Assembly: GCA_021647465.1 (NCBI GenBank)
Contig: JAKIUQ010000012.1
Location: 24,066-88,065, forward strand
From: Emcibacter sp.
GTDB lineage: Bacteria > Pseudomonadota > Alphaproteobacteria > Sphingomonadales > Emcibacteraceae
Direction: 5' to 3'
DNA length: 64,000 bases
Below, one piece after another: positions 1-8,004 of the stretch (position 1 is its first letter; every line of letters starts with the position of its first letter). A program made the position numbers and the translations under genes. Below the pieces are notes generated by a model that searched no databases, was not told the DNA's origin, and worked only from the letters and a program-made list of their open reading frames with translations.

Positions 1-31
1 CATCTATATTGCTGTTGGGCGTTTCTGCCAT
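1..31 (-). CDS. Possible start of dnaX, cut by window edge
   Basis: Reading leftward from an ATG at 31 gives ten codons, MAETPNSNID, before the window ends. In many alphaproteobacteria the SRP RNA gene lies just upstream of dnaX (DNA polymerase III tau/gamma) on the same strand, which is the arrangement here. Too little protein is visible to confirm it, no clear ribosome binding site is seen, and other ATGs at 40 and 46 are possible. Confidence 0.25.
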   Translation of the reverse strand, partial: MAETPNSNID

Positions 32-176
32 AGGGAGTCATATCCATGCTAAATTATTTATGCCACTATAAAACCACTGACTATAAAACTACTGGGGAAA
101 ATTTGCCAGCAGTGAGTTGGTTTTTTTGTGGAAAATAAAGCCAGAGAAGGCAGCATGACAGTATAAAGTTTTAAGT

Positions 177-268
177 GAGAGATTGGACAACCCAAAATAT
201 CCCGTTACGGCTGCTCCCTTCCGGGCCTGACCGGATTGGCGGGTCTTTTGTCCGCCAACCTCTCGGGC
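177..268 (-). ncRNA. ffs: Signal recognition particle RNA (4.5S type)
   Basis: The minus strand carries the hallmark of small bacterial SRP RNA, GGTCAGGCCCGGAAGGGAG followed by CAGCC, at about 205-226. This is the apical tetraloop and internal loop that bind Ffh. Flanking arms can fold back: GAGAG near 264 pairs with CTCTC near 177, and GGAC pairs with GTCC, closing a rod of about 90 nt. The RNA works with Ffh and FtsY to target nascent membrane proteins. The exact ends are inferred from the outer helix and may be off by a few bases. Confidence 0.88.
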
Positions 269-381
269 GCATATATGGTCTTTTTTTGAAATAAGATCAA
301 GTCAGTTATGCACAGGGGTGGAAATATTTTTTTGTCTGTGGCAGTCTCAAATTAATTTTTTCCCAATCAGATGGATCTTAT

Positions 382-1314
382 ATGACGGATAATTGTATTT
401 TTGCCGGCTTTCCCCTTGACCCTGCGGACCATATGAGGGGCAATGAAAAATGGCTTTCTGAAAAACTTGACGCAAAATCCAGCCGTTTCTTACTTTATGC
501 TCGGGGGCGGCCCTTGATGGATATTTCTGAAGACCTGAAACCTGCGTTTAAAACAGTGGATGATATCAAAGCCGTTGCGGCCAATGATTTGACTAATGGG
601 GATAATAATTGGGTTTTCCTTGGCATCAATGGGGATGTAGCCATTTTTGCTGTTGCGATAGCGGGCAAGCTTGATCTTGCTGGCCATGAAAAATTCATTG
701 ATCTTCGGTCTGTGGCGCTCCAGCTTGGCGCGGATGGCTTCAGTGCGGTTCCGTCTTTGCTGGGCCGGGGCAAGATACTGCTGGAATGGAATGGCCGGCG
801 GCATTTCTGTTCGTGCTGCGGCCATAAAACGCAGGCCGAGCGCGGCGGTTACTTGCGAAAATGCCGGAATGAAGCCTGTAAGGCGGAACATTTCCCCCGC
901 ACGGACCCTGTTGTTATCATGTTTGTGGTTTCGGGCGATAAATGTCTTCTGGGCCGCAGCAAAGGATGGCCGGAGGGTAATTATTCTGCGCTGGCGGGTT
1001 TTGTGGAACCGGGGGAGACCATAGAAGAGGCTGTGCGGCGCGAAGTTCTTGAGGAAGCCGGCGTTAAAATAGGCCGCGTCAGCTATGTCAAAAGCCAGCC
1101 CTGGCCTTTCCCGTCTTCCCTGATGATCGGTGTTCAGGCCGAAGCCTTGACCACGAAAATCAGCCTTGATACGGATGAACTGGAGGATGCAGACTGGTTT
1201 GACAAGACCTGCCTGAGAGAAGTTTTTGAGAGCGGCGGCAGCGCCACCTTTAAAATTCCGCCCAAAATTGCCCTCGCGCGTTATTTGCTGGATGCATGGT
1301 TGCAGGAAGAATGA
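382..1314 (+). CDS. nudC: NAD(H) pyrophosphatase NudC (Nudix)
   Basis: A 310-residue NADH pyrophosphatase that cleaves NAD(H) to NMN(H) and AMP. In the enterobacterial family it also removes NAD caps from RNA. The order is an N-terminal domain, a four-cysteine zinc ribbon (C143/C146 and C161/C166), a complete Nudix box at about residues 206-228 (GFVEPGE then REVLEEAGV) and the NudC-specific SQPWPFP motif at 238-244, which separates it from other Nudix families. Length is normal for alphaproteobacterial NudC. The ATG lies just after a GGAT stretch. It is followed by a thioesterase gene 58 bases downstream on the same strand, possibly co-transcribed. Confidence 0.95.
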   Translation: MTDNCIFAGFPLDPADHMRGNEKWLSEKLDAKSSRFLLYARGRPLMDISEDLKPAFKTVDDIKAVAANDLTNGDNNWVFLGINGDVAIFAVAIAGKLDLAGHEKFIDLRSVALQLGADGFSAVPSLLGRGKILLEWNGRRHFCSCCGHKTQAERGGYLRKCRNEACKAEHFPRTDPVVIMFVVSGDKCLLGRSKGWPEGNYSALAGFVEPGETIEEAVRREVLEEAGVKIGRVSYVKSQPWPFPSSLMIGVQAEALTTKISLDTDELEDADWFDKTCLREVFESGGSATFKIPPKIALARYLLDAWLQEE

Positions 1315-1372
1315 GACTATTATACTAATGATATAAATCGTTTGTAATATCAAAAAAATTAAGAAAGAAGAT

Positions 1373-1789
1373 ATGATGGAGAAATCACGCCTGACCTATC
1401 AAGGCACCGTCTTCCCTTGGCATTGTGATCATATGGGGCATATGAATGTTATGTATTATGTCGGGAAGTTTGACGAGGCTTCATGGAGCCTTTTCTCCGA
1501 CATAGGCCTTACGGGACGGCGGATGCGGGATGAGAAAAAAGGCATGGTCGCTGTGGAACAGAATATTCAATATAAAGGCGAACTGATGGCGGGGGATGTG
1601 GTTGCTGTCTATAGCGAAATTGTCAAACTTACCGATAAGTCGGCGACATTTCGTCATGAAATGCGCAATGTGGAAACCGGCAACATAGCGGCCATCACCA
1701 TTCTGACCGGATTATATTTTGATCGGGTTGCCCGCAAGGCCATCAATCTGCCCGATGATATCAAGGCAAAATTACAGGATATGCTTTAA
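1373..1789 (+). CDS. Acyl-CoA thioesterase, 4HBT hotdog family
   Basis: A 138-residue single hotdog-fold protein of the 4-hydroxybenzoyl-CoA thioesterase/FadM type, predicted to hydrolyse an acyl-CoA thioester in the cytoplasm. The N-terminal signature is WHCDHMGHMN followed by Y. This corresponds to the D-x-x-G-H-x-N-x-x-Y catalytic segment of the family, with Asp at about residue 22 as the likely general base. The start follows AAGAAAG; ATG at 1373 and 1376 are both possible. The next gene begins two bases after this stop, so the two are probably translationally coupled. The substrate cannot be told from sequence. Confidence 0.8.
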   Translation: MMEKSRLTYQGTVFPWHCDHMGHMNVMYYVGKFDEASWSLFSDIGLTGRRMRDEKKGMVAVEQNIQYKGELMAGDVVAVYSEIVKLTDKSATFRHEMRNVETGNIAAITILTGLYFDRVARKAINLPDDIKAKLQDML

Positions 1790-1791
1790 TC

Positions 1792-2412
1792 ATGGCTCGT
1801 GGATATAACTTGGATAGCCGTCCGGCCCACCAGCAACGGCGCGGGCATTTAAAACAGAGCGAAGACTGGATCAGGGGGCTGATCACCCGCTTGCCACTGG
1901 GTTATTTCGCCACCCGCTGGGATGATCAGCCCTTTGTTCATCCCATGACTTTTGTTTATGTGACAGATAAACATTGTATCTATATGCATGGTTCCACCGT
2001 GGGCCGGCGGCGGGCCAATACGGATGCCCATGAGAAAATGTGCTTTTGTGCGTCGGAGATGGGCCAGCTGTTGCCCTCTAATCAGGCCCTGCATTTTTCG
2101 GCCCAATATCGCAGCGTCATGGCCTTTGGTACCGTCCGTCTTGTCGCAGAGGAAGCCGAACAGAAGGCCGCGCTTTATGCGCTGATCGACAAATATTTCC
2201 CGCCCCTGAAGCTGGATGCGGATTATAGCCCCATCCGGCCGGAGGATTTGAAAAGAACCGCCGTCTATGCTCTTGATATTGACAATTGGAGCGGCAAGGA
2301 AAACTGGAAAGAGCGCACGGGTATGGATGACCGGGGCTGGCCGGAACTGGACGAGAAATATTTTGAACCGGATATGTTTGCCATGTCACGGGGGCGGGTT
2401 AAAGAGGAATAG
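1792..2412 (+). CDS. Pyridoxamine-5'-phosphate-oxidase-like flavin-fold protein
   Basis: A 206-residue protein with the split beta-barrel of the PNPOx-like/NimA superfamily, which binds FMN or a related flavin. The visible family pattern is the region around residues 37-70: a strand ending in GYFAT, then QPFVHPMTFVY, and later HGSTVGRRR. This resembles the nitroimidazole-reductase-like branch more than true PdxH, so a role in pyridoxal synthesis should not be assumed. It starts two bases after the thioesterase stop and shares its transcript. Its 3' end lies three bases from the convergent pheA gene with no terminator between them. Confidence 0.7.
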   Translation: MARGYNLDSRPAHQQRRGHLKQSEDWIRGLITRLPLGYFATRWDDQPFVHPMTFVYVTDKHCIYMHGSTVGRRRANTDAHEKMCFCASEMGQLLPSNQALHFSAQYRSVMAFGTVRLVAEEAEQKAALYALIDKYFPPLKLDADYSPIRPEDLKRTAVYALDIDNWSGKENWKERTGMDDRGWPELDEKYFEPDMFAMSRGRVKEE

Positions 2413-2415
2413 GCC

Positions 2416-3276
2416 TTATTTTCTGTCGAGCCTGTATTGTGCGGCGGGATAGCTGCCCAAGATACGGAATTCACTGGTGAAAAAGCCCAATTCTTCGAAG
2501 GCATGTTTCACCGCATCATCATTGGGGTGACCTTCTATATCGGCATAAAACTGGGTTGCGACGAAGGCACCGTTTATTTGATAGCTTTCCAGTTTGGTCA
2601 TATTAACGCCGTTGGTGGCAAAGCCGCCCATAACTTTATAGAGAGCGGCGGGCACATTTCTCACCTGGAAAACAAAACTTGTCATTGTCATGCTGTCAGT
2701 CGGGATGGCTGACAAAGGCTCACGCGCAAAAATGACGAAGCGTGTTGTGTTATGATCGGCATCCTCAATATCCCTTTTAAGGCTCTGCAAGCCATAAATT
2801 TCGCCGGCAAGAGACGACGCTATGGCCCCGATCGTGGGGTCTTGTAATTCCGAGATCAGCTTGGCCGCCCCGGCCGTGTCGGAATAGACAACCGGCTCCA
2901 GACCCCAGTCCAGTAAATTTTTCCGGCATTGACCAAGGGCCTGTTCGTGGCTGCGAACAGTTCTGAGACTGGCCATGCTCGCGCCGCGCACGGCAAGAAG
3001 ATGATGATTAATCCGTTGAAAATATTCGCCAATGATATGCAGGGAAGAATGGGGAATTAAATGATGGATGGCGGCCACGCGGCCCGCCACTGAATTTTCA
3101 ATGGGAATCATGGCATATTTGGCCTTGCCCTCTGCAACGGCGGCGAAGACATCTTCGAAAGTATGACAGGGCAGGGCGGTCATGTCCGGAAATACGTTAA
3201 GACAAGCCAGATTGGAATAGGCCCCCGGTTCGCCCTGAAAAGCAATATTATTCTCTGGATTTGATGTTTCCTGCAT
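2416..3276 (-). CDS. pheA: Prephenate dehydratase
   Basis: A monofunctional prephenate dehydratase of 286 residues, converting prephenate to phenylpyruvate in phenylalanine synthesis. The catalytic domain starts with IAFQGEPGAYS and holds the NTTRFVIF motif, whose Thr-Arg-Phe is catalytic. A C-terminal ACT domain follows, ending near LESYQING, where phenylalanine normally binds for feedback inhibition. The canonical ESRP is altered to ESYQ. I chose the ATG at 3276 over an upstream one at 3321 because AAGGTGG precedes it at good distance and homology starts there. In many alphaproteobacteria kdsB sits between pheA and the cytochrome c gene; here it is absent. Confidence 0.93.
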   Translation of the reverse strand: MQETSNPENNIAFQGEPGAYSNLACLNVFPDMTALPCHTFEDVFAAVAEGKAKYAMIPIENSVAGRVAAIHHLIPHSSLHIIGEYFQRINHHLLAVRGASMASLRTVRSHEQALGQCRKNLLDWGLEPVVYSDTAGAAKLISELQDPTIGAIASSLAGEIYGLQSLKRDIEDADHNTTRFVIFAREPLSAIPTDSMTMTSFVFQVRNVPAALYKVMGGFATNGVNMTKLESYQINGAFVATQFYADIEGHPNDDAVKHAFEELGFFTSEFRILGSYPAAQYRLDRK

Positions 3277-3510
3277 TTTTCCACCTTGTAAAATTTTTGG
3301 GCAGTATTTAGAAATGACCATAGGCTGTCAAATAATTTCAGGAATAACTTATCATTTTTACAGCTTAATATCTTAAGAAGTCTTGTGTCTGTCAAAAAAC
3401 AATAGTAAACAGATGATTATAAGAGGGTGAGTACAGTTACGTTAGGGATTTTTTAATCTGGATTATTGTACTTTAGATAATATTGGACATTTAACCTGCG
3501 AGGAAAAACA

Positions 3511-4140
3511 GTGAATTCCTTTGAGCTGAATAAAATTGCATTGGCATTGTTATTAACGGTGCTGGTCATATTTGGAATTAGTGGCCTGAGTAAGGCCATA
3601 TTTAAAGAAGAGGTCATGACGTCACATGCCTTTCCCATAGAGGTAGAGGCCGCAGATGAGGCCGAAGCCGCCGTGGTGGAAGTGGTAGAGGGGCCGTCAC
3701 TCGCGGAAATTCTGGCGATGGCATCTGCTGAAAAAGGCCAGAAAGTTTTCAAAAAATGTAAGGCCTGCCATACAACGGACAAGGGCGGCAAGAATTTGGT
3801 CGGACCAAATCTGTGGGATATCGTTGGCCATGCCAAAGGCGCACGGGAGGGTTTTACCTTTTCCGGCGCGATGAAGGGCGTTGGCGGCGATTGGACCTAT
3901 GAAGATCTATATGCCTTTTTGAAGAAGCCATCTGCGTTTGTCCCTAAAACAAAAATGAGCTTCGCCGGACTGAAGAAATCTTCTGACCGGGCCAATGTCA
4001 TTGCCTATATGCGTACCTTAAGTGACGCGCCAGTTGACCTGCCCGTTGCGGCGGCGCCTGTAGCCGAAGAAGTTCAGCCAGAAGAAGTAATAGAAGGCGA
4101 AGTGGCTCCCGAAGCGGCGGCAGAGGTGCCGCAAGAATAA
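3511..4140 (+). CDS. Membrane-anchored c-type cytochrome (CycM type)
   Basis: A 209-residue class I cytochrome c. Residues 8-30 form an uncleaved N-terminal membrane anchor. A linker rich in Glu and Ala follows, then the haem site CKACH at 83-87 and the distal methionine ligand in KTKMSF (M149). This matches the CycM/cytochrome c552 group that carries electrons from the bc1 complex to cytochrome oxidase in the periplasm. It starts with GTG preceded by GAGGA. The last 35 residues are an acidic Ala/Pro/Glu tail not needed for the cytochrome fold. A strong terminator follows. Confidence 0.9.
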   Translation: MNSFELNKIALALLLTVLVIFGISGLSKAIFKEEVMTSHAFPIEVEAADEAEAAVVEVVEGPSLAEILAMASAEKGQKVFKKCKACHTTDKGGKNLVGPNLWDIVGHAKGAREGFTFSGAMKGVGGDWTYEDLYAFLKKPSAFVPKTKMSFAGLKKSSDRANVIAYMRTLSDAPVDLPVAAAPVAEEVQPEEVIEGEVAPEAAAEVPQE

Positions 4141-4170
4141 TTTTATTTCTGGTTGGTATTGAATAGATAT

Positions 4171-4206
4171 AAAGGGCTGCCTGCAATTCAGGCGGCCTTT
4201 TTTATT
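4171..4206. terminator. Rho-independent terminator, bidirectional
   Basis: GGCTGCCTG and CAGGCGGCC form a nine-pair stem with one G-U pair around a five-base loop. It is flanked by AAA on the left and seven Ts on the right. It ends the cytochrome gene and overlaps the stop codon of the convergent peptidase gene. Confidence 0.85.
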
Positions 4207-5059
4207 TCTCTATACGTTTGATGAAGCGTAAAGGCGGCTCATCAGTCTGAAAGCTGATGATGTCGATCACATCCCTTAAGGGGTCAATGCTCACCCGCAT
4301 ATGATGGGCATTGGCATGCAGAAGATGCATGTCATCCAACATAAAACCAACATGACCGGGGAAAAAAGCAATATCACCATTTTGGGGAATGTCGTCATCT
4401 GACAATAATGTGCCGACCATTTCTGCCTGAAGATCGCTGTCTCGCGGGGCTGAGATGCCTGCGGCTGACAGGGCCAGTTGAATAAGGCCGGAACAATCAA
4501 TGCCCATGCTGCTTTTGCCGCCCCAGAGATAGGGCGAGTAAAGGAATTTCAAGGCTTCTGATACGGGGTCAGTGCCAGAAATATTGCTGATATGGGTGGC
4601 ATAGATCCAATTGTTATCCACCAGTTGAACAAAGCCATTCTTTGGGACGTCGTTGATGACGGACACATCGGACATCATGAAAATTTTGCCAATGGGCGGT
4701 GATTTGGGATCTGGTTCCGGGAAAATATAGGTGCATAGGCTGGTCACATGGTGGGTCGTGGGAAAAATATCCGGACTTAACGCGTCAACGCGGCAATATC
4801 CAACATATTTGTCGCGGGTTGCCTGACCCCATGCCCAGCCATCCAGAATTTCATAAACTGTGAAATGCTCGCCGTAAAGAAGTTGCGTATTTGTATTTGA
4901 CTTTATATCAGGGCTGTTATGAAGATTGGTCAGGCCGTGGACTAATTGGTAATCATTACCGCTGCAAAATTTATCAGCAGTCACCTTTCCTTCGAGGGAA
5001 AGCGCCGCCAGATCGCTCCGCGCAGGCGTAACCCTTGGATCGAGTACAAGGTCAGACAT
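4202..5059 (-). CDS. NlpC/P60 (C40) peptidoglycan peptidase with SH3 domains
   Basis: A 285-residue protein combining SH3b-like segments (about residues 30-160) with a C-terminal NlpC/P60 cysteine peptidase domain. The catalytic Cys189 lies in GIDCSGL, His236 in PGHVGFM, and the third polar residue is probably His248 in LLHANAHH. Such enzymes cleave gamma-D-glutamyl-diaminopimelate bonds in muropeptides, often to recycle them. No signal peptide is visible, so it may act in the cytoplasm. ATG at 5059 is preceded by GAGGG. A MarR-type regulator lies directly upstream on the same strand, separated by a short tandem repeat. Confidence 0.88.
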   Translation of the reverse strand: MSDLVLDPRVTPARSDLAALSLEGKVTADKFCSGNDYQLVHGLTNLHNSPDIKSNTNTQLLYGEHFTVYEILDGWAWGQATRDKYVGYCRVDALSPDIFPTTHHVTSLCTYIFPEPDPKSPPIGKIFMMSDVSVINDVPKNGFVQLVDNNWIYATHISNISGTDPVSEALKFLYSPYLWGGKSSMGIDCSGLIQLALSAAGISAPRDSDLQAEMVGTLLSDDDIPQNGDIAFFPGHVGFMLDDMHLLHANAHHMRVSIDPLRDVIDIISFQTDEPPLRFIKRIEK

Positions 5060-5109
5060 TATTATTCCCTCATTATTTTTTCTATAGCATTCTTTAATTT
5101 ATGGGCCAT

Positions 5110-5155
5110 GCGATATTTCAGGCGATATTTCAGGCGATATTTCAGGCGATATTTT
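5110..5155. repeat. 12-bp tandem repeat, 3.8 copies
   Basis: The unit GCGATATTTCAG occurs three times perfectly (5110-5121, 5122-5133, 5134-5145) and a fourth time for ten bases (5146-5155). The array ends on the stop codon of the MarR gene and lies between it and the peptidase gene. The unit length is a multiple of three, so copy changes would keep a reading frame, but no believable protein uses this region. Confidence 0.95.
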
Positions 5156-5504
5156 ATTCGTTGGTTTGTTTGTTGGCCTTTTCCATTGTTTCGGCAAAAT
5201 CAGTTAAAAATACGGCCCCCTTTACCGTACGTTGAATGAGAACATTTCTTTTATCTGTTTCATCCCTTGCGCGTTTGGCAAATCCTAAGACACTTAAGGA
5301 ATCAATGGCTCTGGTAATGACAGGTTTGGAGACATCCAGTGATTTCGCAAGCCCCCGAACCGTATGCGGCCCGTTTTCCAGATATATTCTCAGCAAAAGC
5401 GCCAGCTGCCGCGAGGTCAGGTCAGGCCCTTTGGATTTAACCGTATCTGTCAAGGTCTGTAGCCATAGCCTTAACCCTTTGTGCCCGCCTAAATCAATAT
5501 TCAT
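5154..5504 (-). CDS. MarR-family transcriptional regulator
   Basis: A short, 116-residue winged-helix protein of the MarR type. The helix-turn-helix covers roughly residues 52-75 (TVRGLAKSLDVSKPVITRAI), followed by the wing with DKRNVLIQRT. It is shorter than most MarR proteins (about 140 residues) because the dimerisation helices at both ends are reduced. It presumably binds DNA as a dimer and responds to a small ligand. Its position just upstream of the NlpC/P60 gene on the same strand suggests, without proof, that the two are co-regulated. Confidence 0.8.
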   Translation of the reverse strand: MNIDLGGHKGLRLWLQTLTDTVKSKGPDLTSRQLALLLRIYLENGPHTVRGLAKSLDVSKPVITRAIDSLSVLGFAKRARDETDKRNVLIQRTVKGAVFLTDFAETMEKANKQTNE

Positions 5505-5576
5505 CTGTTAATCCACAGTCCCTTTATTTTTCAAATATTGCCTGTATATAATATTTTCTGCAACTTATTTTAGCCA

Positions 5577-6968
5577 TTACTTGCAAAAGCTATTCTTTAG
5601 ATATGAATAGACAGCTCTTAAACCCATGGCTTCGCCGCCTTGCGGGCGTCCCGGTTGATTGTTTAAATTCCAGGAGAAGACATCGAAATGAACCCAGTTT
5701 TCAGGCTTGGATACAAAATGCTTTAAGAATAATGCCGCCATAATTGCGCCGCCAAAAGGGCTGGATCCCATATTGCCTAAATCAGCGCAGTTTGACTTAA
5801 GATCAGGCGCATAGGGGGCATAGAGCGGCATACGCCAGATCGGGTCATTTTCCGCTGCGGAATATTGTGCCAGACTTTGGGCAAGGGCATCGCCGTCCGT
5901 AAAGAAGGGGACAATGGCGGGCCCCATAGCGACCCGGGCCGCGCCGGTCAAGGTGGCAAAATCCAATATGAGGTCCGGATCATCTTCGGATGCCAAGGCA
6001 AGGGCATCGCACAACACCAGACGTCCTTCTGCGTCCGTATTATCGACTTCGACTGTGGTGCCTTTATAGGTTTTAATAATATCGCCGGGCCTGAAGGCGT
6101 TGCTGGAAATATTATTCTCTACCGCCGGAATCAAGAGGCGCAAACGCACATCAAGACCGGTTGCCATTATCATTTGCGCGAGCGCCAATGTGTGCGCCGC
6201 CCCGCCCATATCCTTTTTCATATGCCGCATACCGGAAGACGGCTTTAAATCCAGCCCGCCGGTGTCAAAACAGACGCCCTTGCCGACCAATGTTAATCTG
6301 GGCGCATCCTTTCTGCCCCAGGTCATATCCAGAAGGCGCGGCTGGTTCGCGGCGGCCCGCCCCACGGCGTGAATAGTGTTATAGCCTTTGCGCAGCAAAT
6401 CTTCGCCGACGGTTTCCGTAAAATCGGCCCCATGCCTGTGCGCTATATCTTTCATGATGGTTGACAGATGGCTCGGCCCCATATCACAGGTGGGGGTATT
6501 GACCAGATCCCGCACCAGCGTAATGGCGCTGATCGTGGCTTTGATCTCCTTCAACTCACCATCATTTTTCAGAACCAAAGTGGCTTTGCGGGCGTTTTTC
6601 TTACCTTGATAGCGGTCAAATTTATATTGCGCCAGTGCCCAGCCGATAGCCAGATGTTTTGGGTTATCTTCGGCTTCAAGGCGGTATTTTCCTTCGGGCA
6701 GGCTCGTGGCCAAGGGGGCAAGGCCCCAAAGGTCGGGCGCATCGCTATTTGCCGGATTATCACCAAGCCCGATTGCTATCGCGGATAATTCACCGGAGGC
6801 CCCCATAAGCTTAAGGGTTTCCCCTTTGCCCGCTTTAAAGCCATTATCCTTTGCCCATCTGGCCTGTATAGGCGTCAGAGATTTAAGCCAAGTTTCAAGG
6901 CTTGTCCCGGAGACGATATATATCGGGATAGCCGTATCATGTTCTTCGAATGTCAGATATTCACTCAT
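5577..6968 (-). CDS. Leucyl aminopeptidase family protein (M17)
   Basis: A 463-residue M17 cytosol aminopeptidase releasing N-terminal residues from peptides, normally as a hexamer with two metal ions. Metal and catalytic motifs are present: VGKGVCFDTGG at 228-238 and NTDAEGR at 310-316, which carry the Lys, Asp, Glu and Arg of the site. It belongs to the shorter alphaproteobacterial group, distinct from PepA that is often beside holC and lptFG. I start it at ATG 6968 (MSEYLTF). The longer reading to 7097 would overlap the upstream gene and adds an unrelated N-terminus. It begins 13 bases after that gene's stop. Confidence 0.9.
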   Translation of the reverse strand: MSEYLTFEEHDTAIPIYIVSGTSLETWLKSLTPIQARWAKDNGFKAGKGETLKLMGASGELSAIAIGLGDNPANSDAPDLWGLAPLATSLPEGKYRLEAEDNPKHLAIGWALAQYKFDRYQGKKNARKATLVLKNDGELKEIKATISAITLVRDLVNTPTCDMGPSHLSTIMKDIAHRHGADFTETVGEDLLRKGYNTIHAVGRAAANQPRLLDMTWGRKDAPRLTLVGKGVCFDTGGLDLKPSSGMRHMKKDMGGAAHTLALAQMIMATGLDVRLRLLIPAVENNISSNAFRPGDIIKTYKGTTVEVDNTDAEGRLVLCDALALASEDDPDLILDFATLTGAARVAMGPAIVPFFTDGDALAQSLAQYSAAENDPIWRMPLYAPYAPDLKSNCADLGNMGSSPFGGAIMAALFLKHFVSKPENWVHFDVFSWNLNNQPGRPQGGEAMGLRAVYSYLKNSFCK

Positions 6969-6981
6969 TAACAAATGCCCA

Positions 6982-7698
6982 TCACAGATCGCAGCTTTGA
7001 ACGGTGATATCCGCAAATGACCGTCGTTCCGAGATGATCGTGAAACGATATTCTTTGTCCTGAACAACAACAGTATGATAAAGCGGTAACAGGCCACTTG
7101 CTTCCTGCGTCTCGCCGCCGGGCAAGGTAAAACTTGCCGTTACGGGTTTTAACGGGTCAAACCAGGCTTCCGGATTGCCGTCATCATTAACGGTCGGGCT
7201 GCCTTTGGCCGTGATGGTGATCAGGCCGCGGTAAAAACTGATGCTGCCATTACGCGTTTGTGATACCGGCGTATGAACGACAATTCTTTTTGCCTGTGCC
7301 GTTTTTGTACATTTGGCATCTTTTGTCATGCCGGCGATCAGGCTGTTCATTCTTTGCGGACTTATGCCGTCCGACACCTTCTGGTTAATGATCAGCAGAA
7401 GATTCTGAATGGCGTCACTGGGCAAAAGTTTCTGCATTTTATTCAAGGCGGCTTCTGTATTGCCAAGTTCAATGCGCAAATTCTCCAGATCGGCGGTTTG
7501 CTGGTCGAATTTTTCACTATTATAGGCCATATTGCGCAGGGCTATTTCCTGTCCTGTATCAAAGGCGAAATAGCTGCTGCCGATGAGAATGGATAGAATA
7601 ATAATAAACTTGAAAAACGCCCAAAACCTCTGGTTTCGGCGTTTCTGGAGTTCTTTTCTGTGAGCAAGGCCGAGAGACATATGATATAAAGTTCCCAT
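6982..7698 (-). CDS. Unrecognised single-pass membrane protein with coiled coil
   Basis: A 238-residue protein I do not recognise. It starts with a basic cytoplasmic stretch, then one hydrophobic segment at about 28-46. A heptad-like helix follows at about 58-92 (QTADLENLRIELGN and onward), then a mostly beta-type C-terminal part of about 140 residues with two cysteines. The topology suggests a short inner tail and a large periplasmic domain. Start is uncertain: ATG at 7698 lacks a Shine-Dalgarno, while ATG at 7680 has GGGA upstream. It sits 13 bases upstream of the M17 peptidase gene, so they are probably one transcript. Confidence 0.7.
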   Translation of the reverse strand: MGTLYHMSLGLAHRKELQKRRNQRFWAFFKFIIILSILIGSSYFAFDTGQEIALRNMAYNSEKFDQQTADLENLRIELGNTEAALNKMQKLLPSDAIQNLLLIINQKVSDGISPQRMNSLIAGMTKDAKCTKTAQAKRIVVHTPVSQTRNGSISFYRGLITITAKGSPTVNDDGNPEAWFDPLKPVTASFTLPGGETQEASGLLPLYHTVVVQDKEYRFTIISERRSFADITVQSCDL

Positions 7699-8004
7699 TG
7701 GTTGAATTTAACAAATGGACTTTAAACCAGAATAATCTATTTCTCAATAGATTGGTTCTTTTTGTTTGGCATTTTCAGATTGTATTTTGGTGCAGTGTAA
7801 TAGCCTATGAAAGTGATGCAAATATTTTTTTTCCTGTTATGCTAGTATTTCGCGGGAGGGGTTTTCGCGGGATTAGCAAATTATACGTGGGGTAGGTCTA
7901 AGCGATGTGGGGGTTTCTTTTAATTTAATTGTTATTTATATTAATTAATAATATTCTATATACTTGCTTAATCTGCTCGTTCTATTTTGAAGGAGTATGG
8001 ATAA
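7699..8004. promoter_or_regulatory. AT-rich intergenic region with candidate promoter for lipoprotein
   Basis: About 306 bases between divergent genes, with no convincing gene. A possible sigma70-type promoter on the plus strand is TTGTTA at 7929-7934, 17 bases, TATTCT at 7952-7957. It lies in a strongly AT-rich tract that includes the palindrome TTAATTAA. GGAG at about 7991 precedes the lipoprotein start. Confidence 0.35.

Noticed and set aside
490..1353. Long 287-codon minus-strand ORF opposite nudC
   Set aside because: Composition is that of a shadow of nudC, whose Nudix and zinc motifs are clear.
4946..5239. Plus-strand ORF containing RRYF repeats
   Set aside because: It is only the translation of the 12-bp DNA repeat and overlaps the peptidase and marR genes on the other strand.
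7698..7895. 65-codon plus-strand ORF in the 7.7-8.0 kb gap
   Set aside because: No ribosome binding site, no recognisable sequence, AT-rich region where chance ORFs are common.
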